Below are positions 48,527-59,768 of a stretch of DNA of 64,000 bases, piece after piece. A model generated the notes under the pieces. The model worked only from the letters and a program-made list of their open reading frames with translations. It was not told the DNA's origin and did not search any database. Positions within the stretch are counted from its first letter, which is position 1, and each line of letters begins with the position of its first letter. Position numbers and translations under genes: made by a program. The stretch lies in contig JAFEMH010001235.1 in NCBI GenBank assembly GCA_022495995.1, forward strand, positions 186,001 through 250,000, in the 5' to 3' direction. The DNA comes from Adenophora triphylla var. japonica. Its lineage: Eukaryota; Streptophyta; Magnoliopsida; Asterales; Campanulaceae.

Positions 48527-50463
48527 GAACGTGTATCAACAACATCCTTCTTAAGCTGGGCAATCAAAGCCGCGTTCTAATCATTTTCAGCTTCTAGCAT
48601 TTTGTTCTTTTCTTCTAATCCTAACTTCAAGGTTTCTATATCGCCATGAAGTTCAGTCTCAGTTTGTTCAAAAGTTTTGACAGCTTCATCAACGTTCTGT
48701 TTATCAGCATTGAGGGCTACCAAGTCTTGTTCCCATTGCAAGCATTTTCTTTTATAATTCTCTTTCTCAGCCAGAGCACGCTTTCGGGATTTCTCACATG
48801 ATTCCAGCTCAGAAGTCAGTGTTTGGCATCTATTTCTCAAGCCAAATAGAGTACTTGAAATCTGTTGAAACAAAATAAAGTTAGAAAACGAAATTGGTAA
48901 GAACCAAGTTAGAAATATGGCGAGAAACGTTATAACTTACGCCACAAAGTTGTAGACCGACATAGTTGAGAGAGAGATCCACATCTTGTTCTTCGATCTT
49001 AGCGACTTGTTGTTTGTCGCTAGAACGTTGGATAATCCCGCCCCCAATCATGCTATATATGGCATCCCTCGAGTGAACATCAAAACCTGTCAGAGTAGGT
49101 GCAACGGCAATTTCTTCGCTCAATTAAAAATGCTATCTTCATCGGAAGGCATTTGGAAACCATCTTGGAGCCAACTCGCGATTTTAAGGTCGCTGGTTTC
49201 AACAGAAGTACCTTCATCAGCATTCAAAAATTGGTGGATTCTCGAAAATGCGAGCTCGTTTGACAGGGCGAGAACCATCTTCTTTGCTCAAACTTGGCTC
49301 AATGTGTTCGGTGGGTCTTGGTCGCGTTAGGCAGCAGCGGCAGCTCGATCAACTTTCTTTGCATCTGCGAGCGCCTTGTTCTTCTCGTCAATTAGCTCAA
49401 CCCACATGGTCAAAGCATCATTCTCAGCAATTGCAGAAGCCTCCCAAACTGGTTTACCTAAAAGTTTGTCTTCAGCTGCTAAGGCATTGAACTCATCCTC
49501 CTCATATGGAACCAAATTGTGGCCCAAACGAGAAAAGTTGCTATAGATGGGTTTAGAGCCCCACTTGGCAAATAATTCTAGATGTACGGATGGAATCTCA
49601 CTTGAACTTGCCGCCGCCGCGCGCATTGCATGGATGAGATCTTTGTCGTACAATTCCATGGATTCTTGTTCAGCCTTAGAACGTGTATCAATAACATCCT
49701 TCTTAAGCTGGGCAATCAAAGCCGTGTTCTAATCATTTTCAGCTTCTAGCATTTTGTTATTTTCTTTTAATCCTAACTTCAAGGTTTCTATATCGCCATG
49801 AAGTTCAGTCTCAGTTTTTTCAAAAGCTTTGACAGCTTCACAACGTTCTGTTTATCAGCATTGAGGGCTACCAATCTTGTTCCCGTTGCAAGCATTTTCT
49901 TTTATAATTCTCTTTCTCAGCCAGAGCCCGCTTCCGGGATTTCTCACATGATTCCAGCTCAGAAGTCAGTGTTTGGCATCTATTTCTCAAGCCAAATAGA
50001 GTACTTGAAATCTGTTGAAACAAAATAAAGTTAGAAAATGAAATTGGTAAGAACCAAGTTAGAAATATGGCGAGAAACGTTATAACTTACGCCACAAAGT
50101 TGTAGACCGACATAGTTGAGAGAGAGATCCATATCTTGTTCTTCGATCTCAGCGACTTGTTGTTTGTCGCTAGAACGTTGGATAATCCCGCCCCCAATCA
50201 TGCTATATATGGCATCCCTCTAATGAACATCAAAACCTGTCAGAGTAGGTGCAACGACAATTTATTCGCTCAATTAAAAATGCTATCTTCATCGGAAGGC
50301 ATTTGGAAACCATCTTGGAGCCAACTCGCGATTTTAAGGTCGCTGGTTTCAACAGAAGTACCTTCATCAACATTCAAAAGTGGTGGATTCTCAAAAATGC
50401 GAGTTCGTTTGGCAGGGCAAGAACCATCTTCTTTGCTCAAACTTGGCTCAATGTGTTCAGTGG

Positions 50464-52150
50464 TTTTAGTTGTTTGAGTCTCCTCCTGTTCTTGCTCTTG
50501 TTCTTCTTCTCCAAATTTTTCTTCATCCCTTAGCTTATGGGAAGAAGGTCGCGTGGGAGTCTTGGATTTTTTCTTTTTCTTGGTGGGAACAGCGGCTTTA
50601 TCAGCATCGACATTGGCTTTTTCTAGCGCAATGGCTTCAGCATCATATTCGTGAAAGGAAATCGGAATTTCAATTTCAGAGGTCTTGAGCATACTGGCCT
50701 GCCTGGCCTCAGCCAATCTCTTACGGCGGCCGTCAGCACCGGAGAATGCTTCTCGCCTTTCAGATAGGTCCATAGATCTGAATTCTGTAAGCAAAATAAT
50801 AAACAATTAGTGAAGGAAAAAAGGCAAAGGACAAATCAAAATAAGTTTAAAATGAGAGAAACATACTATACACATCAAATATCGCGTTTCAACATCGACC
50901 TTTCTGTTTGCAAGGTTCACAATCTGAGGCAAAGCAATTTCCCGGATGGATTTCCCAACCAGGATAATGGCCAGTATGGACAATGGGAACGCGAGATTCG
51001 TTCCTTGGAAAAGTGAAGTCTGGGAGGCCAACTTTTCGCAATAAAGATGGGCGGGAAATAATCTCTCTTCAGAATAACAAAGCAAGGCCTCCATCATGGG
51101 CATTGGCGAGAACTTTTAAGATTCTATCCTTAAGACGATTGTTGCTAGATACTAGAGCTTTTCTGGTCTCAATCTTGGGGACTATCTATCGAAGGTCGCC
51201 AGAATGAGTCCAACCAATGCAAGAAGTTACAAAAATGGGTTTGTACTGCCAATTATGAACTTTTCTAGGGAGAGGAGTAAGGATTTTTGGTTTTCTATAT
51301 TTGATAGACAAGCGGTTTTTGACAACCCTATCTCACTTATAAATAGCTGTGTAACCTTCAAACAAATGAACTAACAAGGGAACAGTAGGTTCATGCCTAA
51401 GGGCTCTACAAATGACTAGATAGCTAGTGAGGATATGAATGGTGTTGGGATGAAGGTTGACAACAGAGACTTGGGCCTTATGCATCACATCGCAAATAAA
51501 TGGATCAATGGGGAACCTAAGTCTAACCTCCAATTGAGAAGGATAGGCAACGACACCATCCATTCTATGTCGCATGGCGGTAAGCGAAATGTCACCCGTA
51601 TAAGGCTCAATATGAAAAAATGTTAGGGTTTATCCCATACTTAACGTGCAAGGGAGTCTGGAATTCTAAGGAAGAAGAGGTACTTGTTTCTGCGACAACA
51701 GAGAAAGGAATTTCATTGGAAGCTTCACGTTTGGATGAAGTCTCAGCGGCCAATATATCAGACACGTCGTGACTGGATGTGGAGGAGGAAGACATGTCGC
51801 CAAGTTCACTGGAAGAAGAGAGAACCTGTTTATAGAAGCAACGACTACATAAATCAAGGGCAGCGGGAAAGTCAGTATCTGAGAAATAAGAATAAAAAAG
51901 AGGGCAGTAAAACTCGCAAATATGTGAACAAAGTTCCCAAGTAGTGAAGAAGGTTTTCATGGGAACTGACTTGTGCAAAAATGGAGGACCCCTAATTTCT
52001 AATGCATCCAAAACGGCGACATCAACACCTGATAAGCATAGTGTTGAGATCCTCGCGAGGAATTCTGGCCCAAACACCCTTATCAACCCTATAAAACCCA
52101 TCACTTTTCCTATTTTGGCCAAACCTAACAGTTCTATCACATGATTTAGT
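50464..52150 (-). pseudogene. Unique 5' part of the antisense gene of element C
   Basis: On the minus strand a start near 52143 (MTKSCDRTVRFGQNRKSDGF) leads, after a frame shift near 52030, into GVDVAVLDALEIRGPPFLHK and a Ser-rich linker. It then continues into RLRFPIDPFICDVMHKAQVS / LHPNTIHILTSYLVICRALR (51520-51333). This is the transposase_28-like domain, shared in pattern with LGANGVRVLVSFIILCRSLG of element A. A further exon (50773-50464) starts after a CAG acceptor and is Lys/Glu-rich (VPTKKKKKSKTPTRPSSHK, then EEEQEQEQEET). It runs straight into the first amplified unit. Stops between segments make it a pseudogene. Bases 52151-52795 hold no supportable gene. Confidence 0.7.
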
Positions 52151-52795
52151 CATAGTCATCAAATTGTGCGAGAATTGAACTTAAACTGGAAAACTTGAAG
52201 GATTGAAAAAGCTTACCTGGGAAATTGCAGAAAAACGATGAAGGCTTGAAGAATTTGGCCGAATTCTTGCCGGAAACTTCAAAGATTGGAGAAACCCTCA
52301 AAAGATACCCCAAACAAGCTTGAAAAGGGCAGCCTAGTGAACGGGAAACCTGTGAGAGATTGAAAACAACGAAAGCTAACCGGAATACGGACTGAGCAAC
52401 AAAGAACACGCCTGAGAAAAAGTCTGTTCACCAGAGGAGGAAAAGGAAAGTGTGAGTTGAGTAACAAAATGAGACTAGGAGAAACGAGATGATCCTTAAC
52501 CAAGGAAGACAAAACGGTTTTGGGGAGGTTTTCAAAATGTATTAAATGATGTCCAAAAATTGAAAATTTTCCCCATTATTGAAAATAAATCATTAAGACG
52601 CGAATTTTGAGGTGACAACACATCAATTATGATAAACCATCCTTTTCCGTCAACCGGGAGGTGACACATGGCCAAAAGAGCGTTATCTGAAATCGTAATC
52701 TCTCTAAGTCATGGTCAAGAGGCGAGAATCATAAGTGACAATCAAAGTTTTTCGATTGGATCATAAATAATCCAGATCTCGAATTTTGGGGCTAC

Positions 52796-53500
52796 TGATA
52801 TGATAATGGAAATAAAATATTTGGGTCTTTACGAATATATGAGGCCCAAAACGATAAATATGGATTGAAGGTCAAGAAAATAGGCCCAAGATATGATGAG
52901 TGCGACATGGCGACTTAACCAAGAATATCGACTTGAAACAATGCCAAGCAAGAAGACCATTAGAGTCTATCATTAAATACTTTGATATAATCTTAAGGCA
53001 AGAATCTCGCTTAAGGATGTTCATGACAGCGGCAACAACAAAGATTTCCGCCTAATCATGGTTGTCGCCTATAGGCGACATTTGGATCAACAACTATATT
53101 ACAGAAGCAGCCAAATACGTTAAATTTGGACCCACAAAATCTGTTATAATGATTAACTATTTGTAAGGAAAAGGTAGCGTCTGCAATATCTTTAAGTGCC
53201 CACTCACACCCAATGGAATAGCGACACGTGTCCAAGAGCATGTAACTTGCACATGACATGAGAAAGTATATTAACAACATTAGAAGGCAAAATTCAGTAA
53301 GTCTCAAGTACATTTTGCAGTATTTCTCAAGTTTCAATTGTACTCTATTGTTCTATAGATCTTGTAATTATCCTAACACCGGATGCATGGGCTTTGCCGG
53401 AGACGCCCCCGTCATAGTTTACATGACCCCCCCGTTATAGTTTATGTGTGATTTATGTGTAGGAGACCACAGAGAAAACGCCAGAGTATTCCCAACATCA
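52796..53500 (+). repeat. 3' LTR of element C
   Basis: It begins TGATATGATAATGG after TTTTGGGGCTAC and ends CCCAACATCA, the same CATCA terminus as LTRs A and B. A CCGGAGACGCCCCCG block at about 53398 corresponds to the CGGAG...CGCCGGAGAAGCCCC region of LTR A. About 705 bp. Confidence 0.7.
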
Positions 53501-54029
53501 AGTTTTGACCGTGCGTTTAACGAACGGGTGTTAGACTAGTATGTGACTAATGCATAACGTTCACATTTTTCCTCATATAATACAATACTCCCCAAATCCC
53601 GCTAAAAACATAAAATGGATCATGCACCAAAAATTAAGAAAAAATGTATAATATAATAAGTGTTGTGAGTATGATAAATAAGCTAGGAAAGAGAATGTGG
53701 GGTAAAGAATAGTAAATGAGTAATTATTGTGAGTATATCAAGCGAGTTTTATTAATAAAGAAGTATTAAAAAGTTTTATTTTGGTAGTGTGCCTTTTTAA
53801 ATAGGACGTCCAAAATAGAATTTTGTGTATTTTCGAGTGAAACGAAAGAAGAACTTTTTAGTGATATAAATTCCTTCATTTCACTTTACTTGATACCAAT
53901 TTTTTTGGCACAAAAATTAAAGAAAAGCAAGAGAAATAATTAGTATAAGAAGATGTTGTGAGTGAAAAAGTAAATTAGAAGAAAAAATGAGCGAGGAAAA
54001 TAGTTATTTGATTGGTGTTTGAATATATA
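53501..54029. other. Gene-free AT-rich spacer
   Basis: It contains only degraded MITE-like sequence (for example ATACTCCCCAAATCCCGCTA near 53585 and GTTGTGAGTATGATAA). No gene was seen. Confidence 0.5.
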
Positions 54030-54254
54030 CTCCCCCCGTCCCACACCAATTGATACTTATTTCCTTTTTGGTCCGTCCCACACCAATTGATACTTACCCA
54101 AAATGGAAAGAAATCTTCACTATTTACCCCACTCATTTCCTCTCCTATTTTACTTTTACACTCACAACATTCTCTCTCCACTTTTTCTCTCTCTTACCTT
54201 TCCTTAATTCGCGTGCCCAAAATTTTGGTCTCTATTGGTGTGGGACGGAGGGAG
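54030..54254. mobile_element. Stowaway-type MITE
   Basis: CTCCCCCCGTCCCACACCAA...GGTGTGGGACGGAGGGAG with TA flanks, followed by a short (TA)n tract. Confidence 0.9.
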
Positions 54255-54256
54255 TA

Positions 54257-54287
<31 letters not shown>

Positions 54288-54399
54288 TTCCATTTTAAAT
54301 AGAATCAAGTGAAGTGATACATATCAAAATGAAAATTGGTATTAATTAAGTGAAACGAAACAGATGAAGAAATATATGTCAAGTACTTTTAGTGATATA

Positions 54400-54755
54400 C
54401 TCTTTCCGTCCCACTTCGAACTGGATCAACTTTTTGAATACGATAATTAAGAAAAAATAATGTAGGAGAGATGTGTTGTTAGTATTAAAAGTAAAATAAG
54501 AGATAGAATAAGTATAACGAATAGTAAGTTGATTATTGTTGTAATTATAAAAGTAAAGTAGCAGAGAGAAAAAATAGAAAGAATAGTAAATATTAAATGA
54601 CATCTATTCTACAAAGTTAAGTTTGAGATGGGACAAACAAGAATAACAAAAAAAATCCAATTTAAGATGGGACTAAGGTTTAAAGTGGGACGAACAAGAA
54701 TGACAAAAAAATCCAATTTAAGAAGGGACTAAGGTTTAAGGTGGGACGAAGGAAG
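54400..54755. mobile_element. Diverged Stowaway-type MITE
   Basis: CTCTTTCCGTCCCACTTCGA...AAGGTGGGACGAAGGAAG with TA flanks. The ends are degenerate but matched. A ~55 bp direct repeat (AATCCAATTTAAGATGGGAC-type) sits near its right end. Confidence 0.65.
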
Positions 54756-54975
54756 TATACACTTAAAGTATTTTGCATTCTTTATAAAATACCGCAATGA
54801 TCATTTTCTCTTAAGTTTACTAAGTAAAAAAATTAACGGGACTTCTAACGTGGCAATGACACCTCAACACATCATGTAGTACCACGTCATCAAAATCACA
54901 TCCAATTCAGTAATGATGTGTTAATGATGTGGCAGTGTCACATCAGTATCTTCATTAGATTTTTTGACACCGTAA

Positions 54976-55395
54976 GAGCATCTTTACTCATAACACTTCA
55001 TTCCCATCCCTCTCTCCTCCACCTCAGCTCCACGTTATCAATTATCAAAAACACAACTCCAAACAATTTTATCCCCATTCATGACAAAAGTCATCAATTT
55101 CTCTCTCCTACTTTTCATTAATAATGATAGTTTTTTTCAATATTTTTGTATTTTTATTATTTTTATATGTTGATTGCAATTTTTGTAAAAAAAAAAAAAA
55201 AATTAATTTCAAAATATGACACATGTCACCCTCTAATTGGTTAAAAAAAAAAGAGCTTCCAACGCCGTGACAGCGTCGTCTGCCATGCCAAAAAAAAGGA
55301 ATGTCATCCGTGACTTTTGTAAAGTCATTGATGGGGGAAGTTTTTTTGCCAGGTAGGATGAAGCCATGACTTAAAAGTCATGGCTGTGTTTGCTC
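54976..55395. mobile_element. Harbinger/Tourist-like MITE
   Basis: It begins GAGCATCTTTACTCATAA and ends GGCTGTGTTTGCTC (GAGCAAACACAGCC inverted). TAA flanks it on both sides (54973-54975, 55396-55398). No ORF of note. Confidence 0.6.
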
Positions 55396-55444
55396 TAAGT
55401 AAAAAAAGAAGTCATTGTATTATTTGATAATGAATGTAAAAGTA

Positions 55445-55648
55445 CTAGAATAAGTCCGTGTTCGAGGACACGTTAATTTTTTTTAATTAAGCTCGAGTCC
55501 GAGAACACGTTTTTTTTTTTTACTTTAAAATAATTAAATTTTAAGGGCAAAATGGAAAAGGAACAAAATAGTGAGGGCAAAATGGAAATTTCGACAAATG
55601 AAACTATTCATTCAACTATTCATGGAGGGGTCTAATTTATACTATAGA
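55445..55648 (-). mobile_element. Mini-Helitron-like element (copy H4), best-preserved
   Basis: On the minus strand it starts TCTATAGTATAAATTAGACC after an A. It ends with a hairpin CGTGTCCTCGAACACG, then GACTTATT and CTAG followed by T. The 204 bp contain no ORF. A|TC...CTAG|T is the Helitron insertion pattern. Confidence 0.65.
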
Positions 55649-56129
55649 TGTTCCCTATATCCTTTCGGATGAATGATTAAAATATGCAACACTTTAGTGT
55701 TTTTTGCAATTAATGCAATGTACCACGAAGTTACCACTTAATCTAACGTACTTGTCAAATTCGTTTTAAATAATACAATGTATTTTGAAGTACGTTGCAT
55801 TATTTGAAATAAAAATTACATTATTTAAAACAAAAATTATATTATTTAGAAGATTTTGTGAAAATTCTTACTTTTTATACAACTAGTGTAACCCCCGTGC
55901 GATGCACGGACAGCTATTAACACATATTGATGAAAATTTATAAAAATATAACAGGAAATAGAAATGTTTGTGTACATTGTAAAACACTTTTTTGAAAACT
56001 ATATTATTAGTACAAATATCAGATTGAAGGTCACTAAAATAAAAATATATTTAAGGCATAGCTAATTTGGACGAAGCGCGTTTTATATATAGATATAGAT
56101 TTTTTTACCTAATTGCAACATTTCATATA

Positions 56130-56207
56130 CAACGTAGGGGAGGTGGTTTGAACCCTTTCCTAAGGCAAGGACTTATGCCATTGAGCCAAAGGCTCATCGG
56201 CATATTA
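56130..56207 (-). mobile_element. tRNA-derived SINE head fragment
   Basis: The minus strand reads an A-box-like TGGCTCAATGGCA and, about 30 nt on, a B box GGGTTCAAACC. It lies just upstream of the DRM fragment inside the Helitron. No tail was identified. Confidence 0.6.
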
Positions 56208-56229
56208 CAACTATTCTCTTACCAGAGTG

Positions 56230-56697
56230 ATTGTCACATTTTTGATGGGGAAACAATTTTCCAGATTGATACGGTTGCTTATCACCTCTCTGTTGCGAAA
56301 GACATGTTTCCAAACGGCATCAACCTTCTCTCTCTCTTCTCCGGTATTGGTGGGGCTGAAGTAGCTCTACACAGGCTAGGAGTTCCTCTAAACAATGTCG
56401 TATCAGTCGAGATTTCCGAAGTAAACAGAAACATTATGAAAAGTTGGTGGGAGCAAACAAATCAGGAAGGAAATCTCATCCACTTTGACGACATTCAAGC
56501 CTTAAATGGCGACAAACTCGAGAATCTTATGGGCGCTTTTGGTGGTTTTGACTTGGTAGTCGGAGGAAGTCCGTGCAATAACCTTGCTGGTAGTAACAGA
56601 GTTAGCAGAGACTGACTTGAAGGTGAACAATCTTCACTGTTCTATGATTATTTTCGTATTCTCGACTTGGTTAGATGCATAATGGGTGTTGTCCAGT
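56230..56697 (+). pseudogene. DRM2: Fragment of a DRM-type de novo DNA (cytosine-5) methyltransferase
   Basis: Translation gives IFQIDTVAYHLSVAKDMFPN, GINLLSLFSGIGGAEVALHR (motif I, SAM binding), VVSVEISEVNRNIMKSWWEQ, FDLVVGGSPCNNLAGSNRVS (motif IV with the catalytic PC) and then RD, stop. After the stop the frame continues LEGEQSSLFYDYFRILDLVR CIMG. Plant DRM proteins, which perform RNA-directed de novo methylation, carry these rearranged motifs at the C-terminus. Only the last one or two exons are present; the UBA domains and the N-terminal half of the catalytic domain are absent. The stop at about 56614 replaces the usual Gly (GGA to TGA). The 3' end (about 56655-56740) is imperfectly duplicated at 56855-56950. 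Confidence 0.9.
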
Positions 56698-59129
56698 AAC
56701 AGATTGTTTGTAGGAAGGGCCAATTTTTCTGACATCTTTTTCTGACGTGTACGTAATTAAGTTACTTATGACCCTTTTTCTACTAATCGTTGACTTCTTT
56801 TTTCGTTCATTTAAACGCTATCCATAACTTAGTTGTAGTCAGTCAGCATGGATATTTTTCGACTTGGTCAGATGCATAATGGGGTTGGTCAATAATCGAT
56901 TCTTTGGAGGATGATTTGATGTGTACTTAATTCAGTTACTTATGGCCTGTTTTTTACCACTCACTCTGTCCCAAAATGGATGTCTAAAAGAAAGCGAATT
57001 TGAATATTATTTTTGGACATTTATTTTGGGAGGGAGGGTAATACCTTTTTCGTTCGTTGGAATGGTGTCAACTTAATTGTAGTGATACGTGAAATGAAAT
57101 GAAGTGGTTGACTTCCATCTTATTCTGTTCTTCGAGTTTAAGATGCCTTAGGTTTGGGATTTTTGCCTGCAGAATGTGTGTTTGCAATTTGTTAGTCATT
57201 GATTTTCTCGTATAAGTTTTGAGCTCTCTCTATTTAAGTCTCCCTCACCTATTTAATACTCCCTCTGTCTGTAATTATATTCCTATTTTATTTAGTGTCA
57301 ATTTGAATAAATTTTGAACAATGATTTAGATTAATTTAATTATTCTAGGGAATTGTGAATATCTAAAATTTATTAATAATATACCATTACAAATACTACT
57401 TCCCATGTCCTGAACTAATCTTTCTATTTTTTTAGCTGATATTTTGAGCAATAATTTTAAATTAATTTAATTATTCTAATGAATAACTAAAAAAATAAAT
57501 TAATATATTCGTCCCAAGAAATATTTTATACAATATTACTTAATATGTTTAAAAAAATAAAGTCAAATTTTGAAACGAAGGAACTAACATTACAAACAAT
57601 AATTTATATTGAAAAAGTAAAATTATGATTATTATTATCCTCATTTATAATAAAAAAATATACTTCACAGTTAATTAATTTTTACAAAATAAATATTGAA
57701 AAATTAAAAAGAAAAATTAAGAAAGGATAATTAAGAAATTTATATTTAAAAAAAGTATTTTTTTTTAAAACTATAATATTAGTACAAATATAAAAGGAAA
57801 TAGAAATGTTTGTGTACATTGGAAAACACTTTTTTTAAAACTATAATATTATTACAAATATCAGATTGAAGGTAACTAAAATAAATATATATTTAAGGCA
57901 TAGTTAGTTTGTACGTAATTTGCCCACAGTATCACTTAGTTTAGCCAAACGATTGGGAAAGCGTAATCAATCTAGTTATAAGTCTCCAAATCTTTCTCTT
58001 CAACTGCAATTCAGAACTCTTGACTATAGTTATTCTCCAAACAAACAAAATACATGAAATGAAATTTTCAAGTATCATCAATTTCGATTTTTGAGAAGTT
58101 ATTTTGTTCTTGAACCGTATTCAACTTCTACATATCCGTTTGATTTTTACATATTTCTTTAATGTTATTGTTATATAATCATGTTTTTTTATATCGCAAT
58201 TAATTAAATTTAACATTACGAAAAATTATTTCACTATCAAATAAATAAATGCTCCCATTTTAAACTTCCTTCTTCTTTAATAAAAGGTGTCCCATTTTAA
58301 ATTTTAAAAAAAATACAATGGAAAATTTTAATATTTTTTTATTCAATGATCTTATAAGTCATACACACAACAACTATTCACTAATTACTTTGTACCCAAC
58401 TTTTTATACTTTATAATAAAATCATTCATCTCTTTAATATCCTAACCAATTTTTTAACGTTTAAAATAGGACAAAAGTTGAAGAAAAAATTATTAATATT
58501 TCTATTATAAAATGCTATTTTTTCCCTTTATTTTCTTATAAATGTAGAGATTAATAATATGACATAGAAAAATAAGATAATACAATAAACTATAAACAAA
58601 TAAGTATATAATAATATACAAATATTATCAATATTTAAAATTTATTCTAAAAAAAGATGAATACTATGCGGGTTCGGGTTAAATGGGACGGTTCGAGCTA
58701 ATCCCAAATCCACCCAAATACCACCCGATTTAAAAGAAAATATTTCCAAACTCTTTTCATTAGACGCGGATCATTGCGAGATTAGGAGGGATTCAAAAAT
58801 TTTATCAACCCGTTTTTTACTTAAAAAATTCTTTAAATAGGGCAATATCAAGTTAAAGCACATACTAACACTGTTTTCCTATAAGTGGGGAAAAAAAAGT
58901 AATTTGATTTCGACACTTCAAAAATTTTAGTTACTTGAGACGGAAAATATAATTTTTCCTTCTAGTTAAAGCACATAATAATGCAATTTTTTGGCACAAA
59001 AAGTAGTTTTTTGGTGTTTTTAAAGTTGAATTGAGACGGGAAATATAATTTTTCCTTCTAGTTTAATTTATTTTAGTTTTCATTATTAAGACTTAATTTT
59101 TATTTTGCTGGTGATTAATTTTCACTATA

Positions 59130-59455
59130 AAGAAGTCTCTATTTAAAGAGAAAAAAAAATTATGAATTTTGGTGAAAAAAGAAAAAAAAAATTCTAATTT
59201 AATATATAATAATTGAGGTCAAAAAAATGGGATAAATTTTTTTTGCTGGTGATTAGTTTTCATTATTAAGACTTAAGTTAAGGATAATTATCACATTTAT
59301 ATAAAAAAAAAGAGGATTTTTTTTATTTGTCCAAATCAAATAAAAGAAGTCTCTATTTAAAGAGAAAAAAAAATTATGAATTTTGGTGAAAAAAGAAAAA
59401 AAAATTCTAATTTAATATATAATAATTGAGGTCAAAAAAATGGGATAAAATTTTT
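59130..59455. repeat. Direct duplication of about 110 bp
   Basis: The stretch from AAGAAGTCTCTATTTAAAG to ATTGAGGTCAAAAAAATGGG occurs at about 59130-59240 and 59341-59445, inside the Helitron. The flanks (TTTTGCTGGTGATTA) are also repeated. Confidence 0.85.
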
Positions 59456-59768
59456 TTTTTAGAAATCCGTCCACCCAATCAGGAGATGACATGTGTCAAA
59501 GCAAACAAAAAAAAAGAAAACCCTTGGCTGTACGCCCCATTGTCTGCGCGTGTGGTCACGCGCCAGGTCATTTACCGAAATGCCCCTATGCCTACATGCG
59601 ACACATGTCCAAGCTGAATAAAAAAAAAAACACATTTCTTGGCCAATCATACGATGCCACGTCGCATTTTGGCCTAGTTTATTACATTTTCGCCACCGTG
59701 TGAAATTACCAAATTGTCCTTCTTTTTGGGGGGAAACTTTGACAATCCTCTTATTATATATAGATAGA

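Larger units (their letters stand above)
39871..50463 (-). repeat. Seven-unit, 1,151 bp tandem array of antisense-ORF exons
   Basis: Unit starts, marked by TTGGTCGCGTTAGGCAGC: 39871, 41016, 42167, 43318, 44469, 45620 and 49318 (unit 6 is interrupted by a solo LTR; without it the spacing is again about 1,152). Each unit, read on the minus strand, holds four parts. First, an exon part (KEDGSRPAKRARIFENPPLL ... LQDGFQMPSDEDSIFN). Second, a frame-shifted part (SEEIAVAPTLTGFDVHSRDA ... LSLNYAGLQLCG). Third, an ~85 bp intron from GTAAGTTATAAC to TTTCAACAG. Fourth, a coiled-coil exon (STLFGLRNRCQTLTSELESC ... GLEEKNKMLEAEND, stop, then AALIAQLKKDVV ... WVELIDEKNKALADAKKVDR). The stop after END is present in all seven units. 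Confidence 0.95.
37870..53500 (+). mobile_element. Ty3/gypsy retrotransposon C (Tat-like), 5' truncated, with amplified antisense exons
   Basis: In order: the end of pol (37870-38805, + strand), a repetitive 3' UTR (39045-39465), an antisense gene expanded by tandem amplification (39871-52150, - strand), a G-rich tract (52788-52791) and a 3' LTR (52796-53500). Gag, protease, RT and the 5' LTR are missing. Even so, the fragment is 15.6 kb because of seven 1,151 bp repeats and a nested 2.5 kb solo LTR. The lineage call rests on the antisense-ORF architecture and on the integrase style. Confidence 0.78.
55883..59768 (-). mobile_element. Helitron carrying a DRM-type methyltransferase fragment
   Basis: 3' end on the minus strand: hairpin CCGTGC/GCACGG (55895-55909), GGGGTTACA, CTAG (55883-55886), then T. 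5' end: A|TCTATCTATATATAATAAG at 59768 (a second TC at 59764 is possible). No target duplication, as expected. The AT-rich interior includes the DRM fragment, a SINE, two ~110 bp direct repeats (55952-56062 and 57798-57906), a Stowaway remnant (about 57258) and a 5' segment with ACATGTGTC/GACACATGT motifs (59440-59700). No Rep/helicase ORF was seen, so it is non-autonomous. Confidence 0.7.

Noticed and set aside
45978..48535. 9 bp target duplication (AGAACGTGT) suggesting a Mutator-like element for the 2.5 kb insertion
   Set aside because: The outer matching bases are the element's own TGT start and terminal A. TG...CA ends with a 5 bp GAACG duplication fit an LTR better, and there are no good terminal inverted repeats.
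40685..50533. Repeated plus-strand ORFs of 100-167 codons across the array
   Set aside because: They mirror the minus-strand exons, whose splice signals, coiled-coil composition and link to the unique 5' part support the minus strand. The plus frames are shadows.
56067..56230. Start of the DRM-containing frame at 56067 as a true protein N-terminus
   Set aside because: The first ~55 codons are AT-rich Helitron DNA and an antisense SINE head. Homology begins only near 56255.
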